Assembly (NCBI RefSeq): GCF_002979755.1
Contig: NZ_PCPP01000001.1
Location: forward strand, 404,665-468,664
Direction of reading: 5' to 3'
Source of the DNA: Chryseobacterium culicis
GTDB taxonomy: Bacteria > Bacteroidota > Bacteroidia > Flavobacteriales > Weeksellaceae
DNA length: 64,000 nt
In this document: positions 1-8,199 of the stretch, one piece after another
How positions within the stretch are numbered: the first letter of the stretch is position 1
How the letters are laid out: every line of letters begins with the position of its first letter
Notes under the pieces: generated by a model
The model's database searches: none
What the model saw: only the letters and a program-made list of their open reading frames with translations
Told to the model about the DNA's origin: nothing
Translations under genes and position numbers: made by a program

Positions 1-327
1 CTGGAACATATTGAAGACGATGCAAAAGCAATGAGCGAGCTCTACAGAGTAATGAAACCCGGTGGATGGGGAATTCTTCAGGTTCCGATGAAAAATTCAT
101 TGGAGAAAACCTATGAAGATTTTACCATTAAAGATCCAAAAGAACGTCAGAAACACTTCGGTCAGTATGATCACGTTCGTTGGTACGGAATGGATTATTT
201 TGACCGCCTGAGAAAAGCAGGCTTTGAAATAGAACCGAATTTTTATTCCCAGAAATTCTCTGAAGAAGAAATTAAAAAATACGGACTAAGGCATAATGAA
301 ATTTTACCTGTAGTCTATAAAAAATAA
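1..327 (+). CDS. class I SAM-dependent methyltransferase, C-terminal part (5' truncated)
   Basis: The reading frame is open from base 1, so the gene starts upstream of the window and only about 108 residues are visible. The fragment begins LEHIEDDAKAM and continues with LYRVMKPGGW, which match the post-motif region of Methyltransf_11-type SAM-dependent methyltransferases (the 'lrPGG' segment before the last strands). The ATG at 31 is internal to this conserved segment and is not the start. The substrate cannot be read from this part: the SAM-binding glycine loop is outside the window. A bidirectional terminator follows directly. Confidence 0.8.
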   Translation: MEHIEDDAKAMSELYRVMKPGGWGILQVPMKNSLEKTYEDFTIKDPKERQKHFGQYDHVRWYGMDYFDRLRKAGFEIEPNFYSQKFSEEEIKKYGLRHNEILPVVYKK

Positions 328-330
328 AAT

Positions 331-361
331 AAAACCCGTTTCAACATTGAAGCGGGTTTTT
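331..361. terminator. bidirectional intrinsic terminator
   Basis: AAAACCCG pairs with CGGGTTTT across a loop that can itself form TTCAA/TTGAA. T-runs lie on both sides, so it can serve the methyltransferase on the plus strand and the convergent T9SS gene on the minus strand. Confidence 0.8.
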
Positions 362-381
362 ATATGATGAAATGTCCTCTT

Positions 382-1092
382 TTATTCTTTGACAAAAGGA
401 TAGGACTTGTAATTTTCTATCTTTATTATGTACTGCCCTTTCTGCAGGCTGCTTGTATCAATCGAGGTTTTGTTGCTATTGGTTGTAGTTTCAAATACCA
501 GTTTCCCTGATAAATCGTAGATCTTAAGAGGAAGGTTTCTCTCAATGTTTTCAAGATGTAAAACCTCTTTTACAGGGTTTGGATACGCTTTAAAGGTTTT
601 CGCGGTTGCTTGAGCTTCTTTAGTGCTCAGTTGTGGAGTATTGTTATAGTATACTTTGTTTCCTGAAGGATCTGTGATCGTAAGTGTTTTAATATTGCCA
701 TTGTTTGTGATCTGATAGCTGTATATAGATCCATAAGCTCCTAAAACATACGCGTCACAGTTTTTCTGATCGTAGGCACGAACAGGTGCAGCATTTCCTC
801 CGTTATAAAACAAAAGAGTACATGCACTTGCTGTTTTGATGAGATTATTACCTCCGGGTATGACCCCGAAACTCATCATAGAGGTGTTATAATACCTGGA
901 ATTAATCACATAGCTTGTTCCTCCCGCAGAATTAAAGGTAGTTGCGGGAACTCCATTGTCAATCACAGGAGTATTGGTTGTTTGGCCGCCACTGGTCACC
1001 ATTTTAGAAATATACCAGTTGTTGGAAAGTAATTCGGAGGTTTGCTGGGCAGTTAATAGACTGCTTGCTAAAAGGAGTAAAATTTTTTTCAT
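382..1092 (-). CDS. secreted protein with T9SS type A sorting domain
   Basis: Protein of 236 residues. Residues 1-16 (MKKILLLLASSLLTAQ) form a Sec signal peptide. The last ~70 residues, from FKAYPNPVKEVLHLEN through IYDLSGKLVFE to GQYIIKIE, are the typical type A C-terminal domain (YPNP start, beta-sandwich) that directs export by the type IX secretion system. The middle (about residues 20-160) has one short disulfide-capable pair of cysteines and a terminal strand ending in a GNKVYY-like motif, which resembles small lipocalin/META-like beta-barrels; that part is inference. Expected location: cell surface or released. It is convergent with the preceding methyltransferase. Confidence 0.85.
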   Translation of the reverse strand: MKKILLLLASSLLTAQQTSELLSNNWYISKMVTSGGQTTNTPVIDNGVPATTFNSAGGTSYVINSRYYNTSMMSFGVIPGGNNLIKTASACTLLFYNGGNAAPVRAYDQKNCDAYVLGAYGSIYSYQITNNGNIKTLTITDPSGNKVYYNNTPQLSTKEAQATAKTFKAYPNPVKEVLHLENIERNLPLKIYDLSGKLVFETTTNSNKTSIDTSSLQKGQYIIKIENYKSYPFVKE

Positions 1093-1164
1093 AGGTTAAA
1101 GTTTCCCACAAATATAAAAGATTTTCGTCCTTCTTAATTCCATTAGATTAAATAAAAATAGAAA

Positions 1165-1195
1165 TGAAAAAACCGCCTTCAATACGAAGACGGTT
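1165..1195 (-). terminator. intrinsic terminator of the SMR gene
   Basis: Read on the minus strand, AACCGTCTTC pairs with GAAGGCGGTT (one mismatch) around a 5-base loop and is followed by a run of T. It lies 36 bases past the SMR stop codon. Confidence 0.75.
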
Positions 1196-1230
1196 CCATT
1201 TTTAAATATAGATAGAAGTTTATGCGCTTT

Positions 1231-1563
1231 TTAATGGGATGAAGAGACTGCCTTTAATCCTACCACAGAACCAATAAGGGTTACAATAAAGAAAACTCTC
1301 CAAAAGCTTACAGGATCCTTAAAGAAAATAATTCCCATTAAGGCAGTTCCTACTGCTCCGATTCCTGTCCATACCGCATAAGCCGTACCGATAGGCAAGG
1401 TTTGAGTCGCTTTAATTAGCAAAAGCATGCTGATTGTCATCGTGATCAGGAAACCGGTATACCACAGGTACATTTCGGTTCCTGATGTTTCTTTTGCCTT
1501 TCCCAGGCATGATGCAAAGGCAACTTCAAATAATCCTGCAATAACTAATATGATCCAATTCAT
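1231..1563 (-). CDS. SMR-family exporter, SugE/Gdx-like
   Basis: Protein of 110 residues with four hydrophobic helices, the normal size for small multidrug resistance proteins. The membrane-embedded glutamate that binds the cation and protons is present as E13 in helix 1 (NWIILVIAGLFEV), and the helix 3 signature GTAYAVWTGIGAVGTA is intact. The N-terminus and helix 3 resemble the SugE/Gdx guanidinium exporters more than EmrE, but the subtype is inference and no guanidine riboswitch is visible upstream. It functions as a dual-topology or paired dimer in the inner membrane. A Crp/Fnr regulator gene lies upstream in the same orientation, separated by 240 bases that contain two hairpins, so joint transcription is uncertain. 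Confidence 0.88.
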   Translation of the reverse strand: MNWIILVIAGLFEVAFASCLGKAKETSGTEMYLWYTGFLITMTISMLLLIKATQTLPIGTAYAVWTGIGAVGTALMGIIFFKDPVSFWRVFFIVTLIGSVVGLKAVSSSH

Positions 1564-1692
1564 TTCTTAAATTTTTCTCCAGCAAATTTCAGCATTTAAC
1601 GGGAGAAAAAATTTTACAATTGTTAAAAAATGAAGATGGTTTTTAAGAAAGAAAGATGGAAGCTTGAGGAAAAAAGTGGTTATATCAATAGG

Positions 1693-1748
1693 AGCGGACT
1701 TTAGTCCGCTTTCAAAAGAAAATAATCATTCCTTTGGCTTTAGCCAAA
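1693..1748. repeat. pair of TT-loop perfect hairpins
   Basis: Two consecutive short palindromes in the gap between the SMR and Crp genes: AGCGGACT-TT-AGTCCGCT at 1693-1710 and TTTGGCT-TT-AGCCAAA at 1733-1748. Both have a TT loop and the same 'pur-GGCT/GGACT-TT-AG' design, 22 bases apart. No T-run follows, so they are not simple terminators. The design suggests a REP-like dispersed element or a processed RNA site (inference). Confidence 0.6.
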
Positions 1749-1803
1749 ACATAAACTAGGGATCACAGAATTTTTAAATTTTTCAATCCTTAAATTTTTA
1801 AAT

Positions 1804-2367
1804 TTACTTGATTTCCGCCCGTATCCTGCTTAAACTCACCTGCGTAATCCCAAGATAAGACGCAATATAACCGAGCTGAACTCTTTTAAGCAAGTCCGGC
1901 TGGTAGGTGATGATGTCTTTGTAACGTTCCAGAGAAGTTTTGAACTGTCTGGAAATAATGAGCTCTTCAGATTTTATCATCTCAGCTTCTGCCAGTTTTC
2001 TTCCCCAATTAGCAATATGAATATCTTCATTAAAGAGTTTTCTGAGACTTTCTGTTTCCATTCTGTAAAGATCACAGTCTTCCAGTAATTCGATGCTTTC
2101 ATAGCCGGGTTTGTCTTCTACATAGCTTTTCATGGAAAGAATACATTGTCCTTCACTTCCGAACCAGAAGGTAATATCATTATCAGAAGTTGAAGAATAG
2201 GCCCGCGCAATCCCTTTTCTTATAAAATAAAGATAAGGAATCACTTTATCGGCTTCCATCAGACAAAAGCCTTTAGGATGCGAAACTTCAGTGATATGTT
2301 CTTTTAAACTGTTTTTTGAGGTTTCAGGAAGAAGGTAAACCTGGTCAAGAATCTGGTCTATATTCAT
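1804..2367 (-). CDS. Crp/Fnr-family transcriptional regulator
   Basis: Protein of 187 residues. The N-terminal two thirds form a cyclic-nucleotide-binding-like beta-roll (segment LYFIRKGIARAYSSTSDNDI). The C-terminus (RVQLGYIASYLGITQVSLSRIRAEI) is a short helix-turn-helix. This is the compact Bacteroidota type, which lacks the fully canonical cAMP pocket, so the ligand is unknown. The start is supported by a near-perfect promoter 20 bases upstream. It precedes the SMR exporter in the same direction and could control it, which is inference from position only. Confidence 0.85.
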   Translation of the reverse strand: MNIDQILDQVYLLPETSKNSLKEHITEVSHPKGFCLMEADKVIPYLYFIRKGIARAYSSTSDNDITFWFGSEGQCILSMKSYVEDKPGYESIELLEDCDLYRMETESLRKLFNEDIHIANWGRKLAEAEMIKSEELIISRQFKTSLERYKDIITYQPDLLKRVQLGYIASYLGITQVSLSRIRAEIK

Positions 2368-2386
2368 AAAGATGAATTCTAATATT

Positions 2387-2419
2387 CAAAAATATCAGTT
2401 TTAGGTAATGCAATACAAA
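2387..2419 (-). promoter_or_regulatory. Bacteroidota promoter of the Crp/Fnr gene
   Basis: On the minus strand TTTG (2419-2416), a 21-base spacer and TATTTTTG (2394-2387) match the -33 TTTG / -7 TAnnTTTG consensus exactly. Predicted transcription start is near 2383, giving a leader of about 16 bases before the ATG at 2367. Confidence 0.75.
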
Positions 2420-2565
2420 ATAATCCTATGTTTTTTTACAATCTTGTGATGATATGAGCATGGTAGTGGCTTTTAATTTTCTTTTATTACAGCCATTTAA
2501 GGCTGTATAACTCTCTTTTTTCTTTTAAATATTGAGATTAACCGTAAAGACCAATTTTGTTTTAC

Positions 2566-2573
2566 TAACTTTG
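2566..2573 (+). promoter_or_regulatory. -7 promoter element of era
   Basis: TAACTTTG fits TAnnTTTG, 20 bases before the era ATG. No good TTTG lies at the expected -33 distance. Confidence 0.6.
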
Positions 2574-2593
2574 CAGTTCGTAATATTATTTTT

Positions 2594-3469
2594 ATGCACA
2601 AAGCTGGATTTGTAAATATAGTTGGAAAGCCCAATGCGGGAAAATCGACCTTGCTCAACCAATTAATGGGTGAGAAATTGGCGATTGTAACGCAGAAAGC
2701 TCAGACAACCCGTCACAGAATTTTTGGTATTTATAATGAAGATGATCTTCAGATCGTATTTTCTGATACTCCCGGAGTATTGGATCCAAAATACGGACTG
2801 CAGGAAAAAATGATGGATTTTGTAAAGGACTCTCTGCAGGATGCTGATGTATTCCTGTTTATTGTAGATGTTACCGATAAAGCAGAACCTTCAGAATTTT
2901 TAATTGATAAATTGAATAAAATTCCTGTACCCGTTCTTCTTTTATTAAATAAAGTAGACCAGACTGATCAGGCAGGTCTTGAAAAATTAGTAGAAGACTG
3001 GCACAATAGAATTCCAAAGGCTGAAATTCTGCCTATCTCTGCGTTAAATGCTTTCAATACAGAAGTTATTTTACCAAAAATAAAATCTTTACTTCCTGAA
3101 AACCCACCTTACTACGATAAAGATCAGTACACGGATAAACCTGAAAGATTTTTTGTAAACGAGGCAATTCGTGAGAAAATCCTTCTGAATTATGATAAAG
3201 AAATTCCATACTCTGTGGAAGTTGTGACTGAACAGTTCAAGGAAAAAGAAGGGATTATCTTTATAGACTCTATTATTTATGTAGAAAGAGATACTCAAAA
3301 GGGAATTATTATCGGGCACAAAGGTGAAGCCATCAAAAAAGTAGGAACTGAAGCACGATTGGATCTTGAGAAATTCTTTACCAAAAAAATTCATTTAAAC
3401 TTATTTGTAAAAGTGAAAAAAGATTGGAGAAAGAACGACAGAGACCTTAAAAATTTCGGTTACCGATAA
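2594..3469 (+). CDS. era: GTPase Era
   Basis: Protein of 291 residues, the normal Era length. GTPase motifs are in order: G1 GKPNAGKS (11-18), G3 DTPG (58-61), G4 NKVD (119-122) and G5 SAL (149-151). The C-terminal third is the type II KH domain with GHKG at 241-244 and the family ending (W at 278, NFGYR at the end). Era binds 16S rRNA near the anti-Shine-Dalgarno end and acts in 30S maturation; it associates with the inner face of the membrane. It has its own promoter and is followed 66 bases later by a DoxX gene that may be cotranscribed. Confidence 0.97.
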   Translation: MHKAGFVNIVGKPNAGKSTLLNQLMGEKLAIVTQKAQTTRHRIFGIYNEDDLQIVFSDTPGVLDPKYGLQEKMMDFVKDSLQDADVFLFIVDVTDKAEPSEFLIDKLNKIPVPVLLLLNKVDQTDQAGLEKLVEDWHNRIPKAEILPISALNAFNTEVILPKIKSLLPENPPYYDKDQYTDKPERFFVNEAIREKILLNYDKEIPYSVEVVTEQFKEKEGIIFIDSIIYVERDTQKGIIIGHKGEAIKKVGTEARLDLEKFFTKKIHLNLFVKVKKDWRKNDRDLKNFGYR

Positions 3470-3535
3470 ACTAAAACAGCCGGAATCCCGTTGTATTAAA
3501 AGATTTTTATTACCTTAGTATAAATTTTTTAGTAA

Positions 3536-3964
3536 ATGAACTATAATAATTCAAATTCAAGCTCAATACTTAAAGATATTATTTTATTAGTTGTGAGAGT
3601 GTTTGTAGGTTTTGCAATGCTTTCTCATGGTTTTCCAAAGCTTCAGATGCTGTTGGCAGGAGGTAAAATCGAGTTTTTCGATTTTATGGGTCTTGGTCCT
3701 CAGATATCACTGATTCTTACTGTTTTTGCTGAATTTGTGTGTTCAATACTCCTTATATTAGGACTTTTCACAAGAGTTTCTTTAGGATTTCTGATCTTTA
3801 CAATGATCATTGCCGGCTTTGTTGTACATGGAGCAGATCCTTTTGAAAAAAGAGAAATGAGCCTTATTTATCTTTCTGTTTATCTTTTGCTTATCGTGAT
3901 CGGGGCTGGAAAAGTTTCGGTAGACCATATGATTGAAAGAAGAAAAAGAGCTTCAGACTGGTAA
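3536..3964 (+). CDS. DoxX-family membrane protein
   Basis: Protein of 142 residues with four predicted membrane helices. The opening helix has the DoxX pattern RVFVGFAMLSHGFPKLQ, and the second (LILTVFAEFVCSILLILGLFTR) and fourth helices fit the family. DoxX proteins are small integral membrane proteins of mostly undefined function, linked in some bacteria to redox homeostasis. The N-terminus (MNYNNSNSSS) is a short Asn/Ser-rich cytoplasmic tail. It follows era by 66 bases and ends at a strong bidirectional terminator. Confidence 0.85.
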   Translation: MNYNNSNSSSILKDIILLVVRVFVGFAMLSHGFPKLQMLLAGGKIEFFDFMGLGPQISLILTVFAEFVCSILLILGLFTRVSLGFLIFTMIIAGFVVHGADPFEKREMSLIYLSVYLLLIVIGAGKVSVDHMIERRKRASDW

Positions 3965-3990
3965 TTTTACAATAAGAACAATACAATATA

Positions 3991-4028
3991 AAAGAAAGGC
4001 ACTTCAAAAAATGAAGTGCCTTTCTTTT
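3991..4028. terminator. strong bidirectional terminator
   Basis: A 15-base perfect stem, AAAGAAAGGCACTTC with GAAGTGCCTTTCTTT, around an 8-base loop. It serves DoxX on the plus strand and the leader-peptide gene that ends at 4030 on the minus strand. Confidence 0.9.
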
Positions 4029-4029
4029 A

Positions 4030-4179
4030 TTAATAATTACAGTTAGGTAAGCATTCCCAGATCAGATTTCCCTTTTCGTCTCTTACTCTGCAAGCCATAT
4101 ATCCCGGATCACATAAGGGAGCGCTTCCTCCCATAACGGTCTTTAGATTTTTCTTCGTTAATTTTCTTAAATTTTTCAT
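4030..4179 (-). CDS. double-glycine leader, Cys-rich bacteriocin-like peptide
   Basis: A 49-residue ORF read directly from the complement of a gap between DoxX and the S9 peptidase. The first 18 residues, MKNLRKLTKKNLKTVMGG, have the form of a Bacteroidota leader: a basic amphipathic helix ending in a GG cleavage site as used by C39-type peptidase/ABC exporters. The predicted core of 31 residues (SAPLCDPGYMACR to LPNCNY) has four cysteines, at positions 23, 30, 43 and 47 of the precursor. It ends one base before a strong terminator. No exporter, cyclase or modification enzyme is adjacent, so maturation would rely on genes elsewhere. Small 'bacteriocin-like' peptides with this leader are known from Chryseobacterium, generally without proven activity. 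Function not established. Confidence 0.72.
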   Translation of the reverse strand: MKNLRKLTKKNLKTVMGGSAPLCDPGYMACRVRDEKGNLIWECLPNCNY

Positions 4180-4296
4180 ATTATTTTAATTTGTAAGATA
4201 AATGTAATAAAAAAATAAATATGACACCAAAAAGAGTCTTATTTTTTAATGTTAAAATTCTTTTAAATTCACTACATTCGTAAAAAATGAATTTAT

Positions 4297-6699
4297 ATGA
4301 AGATAAAACTGACTATTTGCCTTTTGGCATTTCTCAATTTTTATGATGCACAGGAAAATATTACGTATCAGAAACCTTCTGCTGAGATTTTAAAACTGGC
4401 AGATTATCAAAGACCTCCAAGTGTTCTGATGAACAGCAAAAAAGACTGGGTGGTTTTTACGTACCGTCCAACATATAAAACACTCGAAGATCTCAGTCAG
4501 AATGAAATGAAGCTTGGTGGACTTAGAATCAATCCGGTTACTAATATTTCAAGCAGCATTACTTATTCTAATGATTTGAAGATCAGAAAAATCAACGATA
4601 AAAATGAAATTCAGGTAAAAAACCTGCCTTCCAATCCAAAAATTGGCTATGTTTCATTTTCTCCGGATGAAAAGAAACTGGCTTTTACCAATACTACCAA
4701 TAAAGGAGTAGAGCTTTGGATCGTAGATATGGAAACGGCTTCTGCCAATAAAATTACAGCAGATAATCTGAATGCCAATTTAGGAATGCCTTATGTGTGG
4801 TATAATGATTCTCAAAGCTTATTGATCAGAGCAATTCCACAAAACAGACCTGCGCTTATCGATGCAAGCAAAGATCTTCCTACAGGACCTATTGTTTCAA
4901 CAGCAGATGGTAAAGTTTCCCAGAACAGAACCTATCAGGATCTTTTGAAAAATCCTCAGGATGAAAAAAACTTTGAAACCCTTACGGCTTCTGAAATTTA
5001 TAATGTAGATCTTACAGGTAATCTTAAGAAATTGAAAGACCAGAATATGTATGCCGGATTAAGTTTTTCTCCGGACGGAAATTATCTGATGGCTACACTG
5101 ATCAAAAAACCATTTTCCTATATCGTTCCACTTAACCGATTTCCATCCACAACAGTAGTGTATGACATGAAAGGAAATACGGTAAAAACAGTAAATGATG
5201 TTCCTTTGAATGAAATCATGCCGAAAGGATTCTCATCGGTAAGAACCGGAAAAAGAGATATGGCCTGGAGAAGTGATGCGCCTGCAACTCTTACTTATGC
5301 CGAAGCTTTAGATGGAGGAGACCAGTCTAAAACCGCAGAGTACAGAGACGAGGTATTTACATGGGAAGCTCCATTTACAGCAGCTCCTAAATCTTTCTTC
5401 AAAACAAAACAAAGATATGATGATGTAGTTTGGACTAATGATCATTATGCTATTGTTTCTGAAGGCTGGTATGATACCAGAAATACAAAATCTTACCTGG
5501 TAGATATTAATAACGGAGAATCTAAAGTTTTCGATGATAGAAATTATCAGGATGTTTACAGTGATCCGGGAAATTTTAATACAACAAAAAATCAGTACGG
5601 AAGATATGTTATCGATATGAAAGGAGGAAAAGCCTACCTGATTGGAGCTGGATTCACCAAAGACGGACAGCATCCTTTTATCGATGAAATGGATGTGAAA
5701 TCCCTGAAAAAGAAAAGACTTTACACTTCGAATATAAAGAATGGTAAAGAAGAAATTATTGATATTCTTAATGCTTCAAAAGGTGAAATTCTTACCATTC
5801 AACAGTCGCCGAGCATTTATCCTAATTACTTCAAAAAGAATATTAAATCTAATAAAGCAGAAGCTGTAACCACCTTTGCAAACCCTTTTGAAAGTATTAA
5901 AGACGTTTACAAAGAAGTGATTACGTACAAGAGAAATGATGGTGTTACCTTAACCGGAACCCTTTATCTTCCTGCTAATTACGACAGAAAAGCGAAGAAA
6001 GAAAAGCTTCCATTGCTAATTTGGGCTTATCCTACAGAGTATAAAGATAAAAATACAGCAGGGCAGAACACTCAAAACCCGAACGATTTTACATTCCCAT
6101 ACTACGGATCTTTTGTATACTGGACAACAAAAGGGTACGCTGTTCTTGATGATGCTGCTTTCCCGATTATTGGTGAAGGAAAAACAGAGCCTAATGATAC
6201 TTTTATTCCACAGTTGGTAGCCAATGCTGCTGCTGCCATTGATGCCGTTGATCATCTGGGATATATCGACAAAAAGAAAGTAGCCGTAGGCGGGCATTCT
6301 TATGGTGCATTTATGACTGCAAACCTTTTGACACATTCTAACCTTTTTGCATGCGGAATTGCTAGAAGTGGTGCTTACAACAGAACGTTGACGCCATTCG
6401 GATTCCAGAGCGAGCAGAGAAACTATTGGGATGTTCCTGAGATTTACAATACAATGTCTCCATTCATGCATGCAGACAAAATGAAAACACCTCTTCTTCT
6501 GATTCATGGTGATGCGGATAACAATCCGGGAACATTTACTTTGCAGACTGAAAGATACTTCCAGGCATTGAAAAACCTTGGAGCTCCGGTAAAAATGGTT
6601 CTTCTTCCAAAAGAAGCCCACGGATACCAGGCTAAAGAAAATATCTTACATCTTTTATGGGAGCAGGATCAGTTCCTTGAAAAATGTTTGAAGAAATAA
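4297..6699 (+). CDS. S9 family serine peptidase (S9D-like, prolyl oligopeptidase fold)
   Basis: Protein of 800 residues with a Sec signal peptide (residues 1-18) and so likely periplasmic. Residues ~60-540 form a WD/beta-propeller-like region (repeats such as YVSFSPDEKKLAFTN and GLSFSPDGNYLMAT); residues ~560-800 form the alpha/beta hydrolase domain. The catalytic triad can be read: S668 in GGHSYGAF, D741 in HGDADNN and H775 in KEAHGYQ. The segment IARSGAYNRTLTPFGFQ and the GTFTLQTERYF stretch resemble the glutamyl endopeptidase branch (S9D) rather than classical acylaminoacyl peptidases; specificity is therefore inference. It is a single gene with its own terminator. Confidence 0.9.
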   Translation: MKIKLTICLLAFLNFYDAQENITYQKPSAEILKLADYQRPPSVLMNSKKDWVVFTYRPTYKTLEDLSQNEMKLGGLRINPVTNISSSITYSNDLKIRKINDKNEIQVKNLPSNPKIGYVSFSPDEKKLAFTNTTNKGVELWIVDMETASANKITADNLNANLGMPYVWYNDSQSLLIRAIPQNRPALIDASKDLPTGPIVSTADGKVSQNRTYQDLLKNPQDEKNFETLTASEIYNVDLTGNLKKLKDQNMYAGLSFSPDGNYLMATLIKKPFSYIVPLNRFPSTTVVYDMKGNTVKTVNDVPLNEIMPKGFSSVRTGKRDMAWRSDAPATLTYAEALDGGDQSKTAEYRDEVFTWEAPFTAAPKSFFKTKQRYDDVVWTNDHYAIVSEGWYDTRNTKSYLVDINNGESKVFDDRNYQDVYSDPGNFNTTKNQYGRYVIDMKGGKAYLIGAGFTKDGQHPFIDEMDVKSLKKKRLYTSNIKNGKEEIIDILNASKGEILTIQQSPSIYPNYFKKNIKSNKAEAVTTFANPFESIKDVYKEVITYKRNDGVTLTGTLYLPANYDRKAKKEKLPLLIWAYPTEYKDKNTAGQNTQNPNDFTFPYYGSFVYWTTKGYAVLDDAAFPIIGEGKTEPNDTFIPQLVANAAAAIDAVDHLGYIDKKKVAVGGHSYGAFMTANLLTHSNLFACGIARSGAYNRTLTPFGFQSEQRNYWDVPEIYNTMSPFMHADKMKTPLLLIHGDADNNPGTFTLQTERYFQALKNLGAPVKMVLLPKEAHGYQAKENILHLLWEQDQFLEKCLKK

Positions 6700-6704
6700 A
6701 TAAC

Positions 6705-6738
6705 AAAAGAGACTGCTTGTAATAAGCAGTCTCTTTTT
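6705..6738 (+). terminator. intrinsic terminator of the S9 peptidase gene
   Basis: AAAAGAGACTGCTT pairs with AAGCAGTCTCTTTT around a 5-base loop, followed by more T. Confidence 0.9.
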
Positions 6739-6869
6739 TTGATTAAAAAATATAATAAGGAAGTTAGAGGCATAAAAACTACATAAAATAAATCACTCAA
6801 GTATTTCTTTTAAAGCGAAGCTCATCTTAATCATCTTATCCTCTTCATAAAACTTAATGGTTTAAAAAA

Positions 6870-7559
6870 TTAAAGCAACTTCAAAATCTCATCAACACTC
6901 TTAAGTTCCATAAAATTGGGATGTTCCAGGTTAACTTCATGCTGTTCATGAGTCCAGGTGACATGATAAGGAATATGGGCGGCAGAACCTCCAATTTCCA
7001 GCACCGGTAAAATATCTGATTTTATAGAATTTCCAAGCATTAAAAGATTTTCAGGTTTACAATCCAGATGCTTCAGAAGTTTTTTGTAATCATTTTCTTT
7101 TTTATCACTCATGATTTCAATGTGGTGGAAATAGTCCTGTAACCCTGAATTTTTCAATTTACGCTCCTGATCCAGAAGATCTCCCTTCGTCGCGACAACC
7201 AGTTGGTATTTTCCCTTTAAGCTTTCAAGGGTTTCCGTAACGCCATCCAACAATTCAATAGGTTTCTGAAGAAGATCCTGACCCAGCTGAATCGCTTTAT
7301 TCACTAACTCTAATGACGCGGTATTATTGGAAACTCTGCCAATAGTTTCAATCATGCAAAGCATAAATCCTTTTACTCCATAGCCATATAAATGAAGGTT
7401 CTGCATTTCCGTTTTAAACAGTTCCTGCGACACAGAATGTTGCGGAAGATAATCTTCAAGCAGCATACAGAATTCTTTTTCTGCCTCCTGAAAATAAGGT
7501 TCATTGATCCAAAGGGTGTCATCAGCATCAAAGGCAATGGTTGTAATATGATTATTCAT
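6870..7559 (-). CDS. HAD-superfamily hydrolase
   Basis: Protein of 229 residues from the ATG at 7559; an upstream TTG at 7586 is in frame but would only add nine residues before the conserved motif. HAD motif I is AFDADDTLW near residue 10 (nucleophile Asp and acid/base Asp two residues later), motif II is the VATKGD region and motif III/IV is MLGNSIKSDI. The cap lies between motifs I and II, as in subfamily I (YjjG/phosphoglycolate-like) phosphatases. The substrate is unknown. It is divergent from a Crp/Fnr regulator with 76 bases between starts. Confidence 0.88.
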   Translation of the reverse strand: MNNHITTIAFDADDTLWINEPYFQEAEKEFCMLLEDYLPQHSVSQELFKTEMQNLHLYGYGVKGFMLCMIETIGRVSNNTASLELVNKAIQLGQDLLQKPIELLDGVTETLESLKGKYQLVVATKGDLLDQERKLKNSGLQDYFHHIEIMSDKKENDYKKLLKHLDCKPENLLMLGNSIKSDILPVLEIGGSAAHIPYHVTWTHEQHEVNLEHPNFMELKSVDEILKLL

Positions 7560-7635
7560 TTTTGTTTTGTAATTTTCTGGTGTCAAAATTCAGTATAAAA
7601 ACTCAATAAACAAAGGACATTTGTCCCGAACACAT

Positions 7636-8199
7636 ATGTTACGAACAAATCAGGCATTTCTAAAGTATTTTGAAGAACTTTACATGAAGCAGGAGGGTAG
7701 AGAAGAGGTTGTAGTAAAGGATTTCTCCCGGGAAGAAAATATATTGATACAGCATCAGCCACTGTCAAAGGTTATGTTGATTAAAGAAGGTGTTGCCAAA
7801 TGCTATCTTACTGAAGAAAACGGAAAAGAATATATTGTCGAATTTCTGGGAAATGGGGAAATCCTTGGAGAAGTAGAATTGATGAAGAATATCAGCTGTT
7901 TATGTGGAGTAAAAGCCGTATCTGAGGTGACCGTTTATGAAGTCAATGTTTCTTATTTCAAATCTTTGATTAAAAATGATCTCGCTCTTAACCATTTATT
8001 ATTGGATTCATTTGCGGAAAGAATTATCAATACTTCCAGCCGAGCATCTTATCAACAGCTGTATACGGTAGAACATACTGTAACACAATTACTGAACATG
8101 CAGTCAAAGCAAGGCATTCAGATTTCTAAAGAAGATATGGCCGCCTATCTAGGCATTACAGTGAGAAGTTTAAATAGAATCTTAAAGGATTTGAAATGA
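7636..8199 (+). CDS. Crp/Fnr-family transcriptional regulator
   Basis: Protein of 187 residues from the ATG at 7636; an in-frame TTG at 7621 would add five residues. The beta-roll sensor includes LIKEGVAKCYLTEENGKEYIVEFLGNGEILGEVEL, which keeps the glycine-rich cap and the G-E-x-x-G-E-x-E pattern of the effector pocket. The C-terminus has a winged-helix recognition region (EDMAAYLGITVRSLNRILKDL). It shares a 76-base divergent region with the HAD hydrolase; a GGACA-TT-TGTCC palindrome at 7615-7626 overlaps that region and could be an operator (inference). Confidence 0.88.
   Translation: MLRTNQAFLKYFEELYMKQEGREEVVVKDFSREENILIQHQPLSKVMLIKEGVAKCYLTEENGKEYIVEFLGNGEILGEVELMKNISCLCGVKAVSEVTVYEVNVSYFKSLIKNDLALNHLLLDSFAERIINTSSRASYQQLYTVEHTVTQLLNMQSKQGIQISKEDMAAYLGITVRSLNRILKDLK

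Noticed and set aside
4200..4260. A possible -33/-7 promoter for the leader peptide (TTTTTGG and TACATTTA on the minus strand)
   Set aside because: The -7 element lacks the final G and the match is too weak to call, although the position is plausible.
6016..6621. Long open frame (201 codons) on the minus strand across the S9 peptidase
   Set aside because: It is antisense to a clear peptidase catalytic domain, has no start signals or family features and mirrors its codon pattern.
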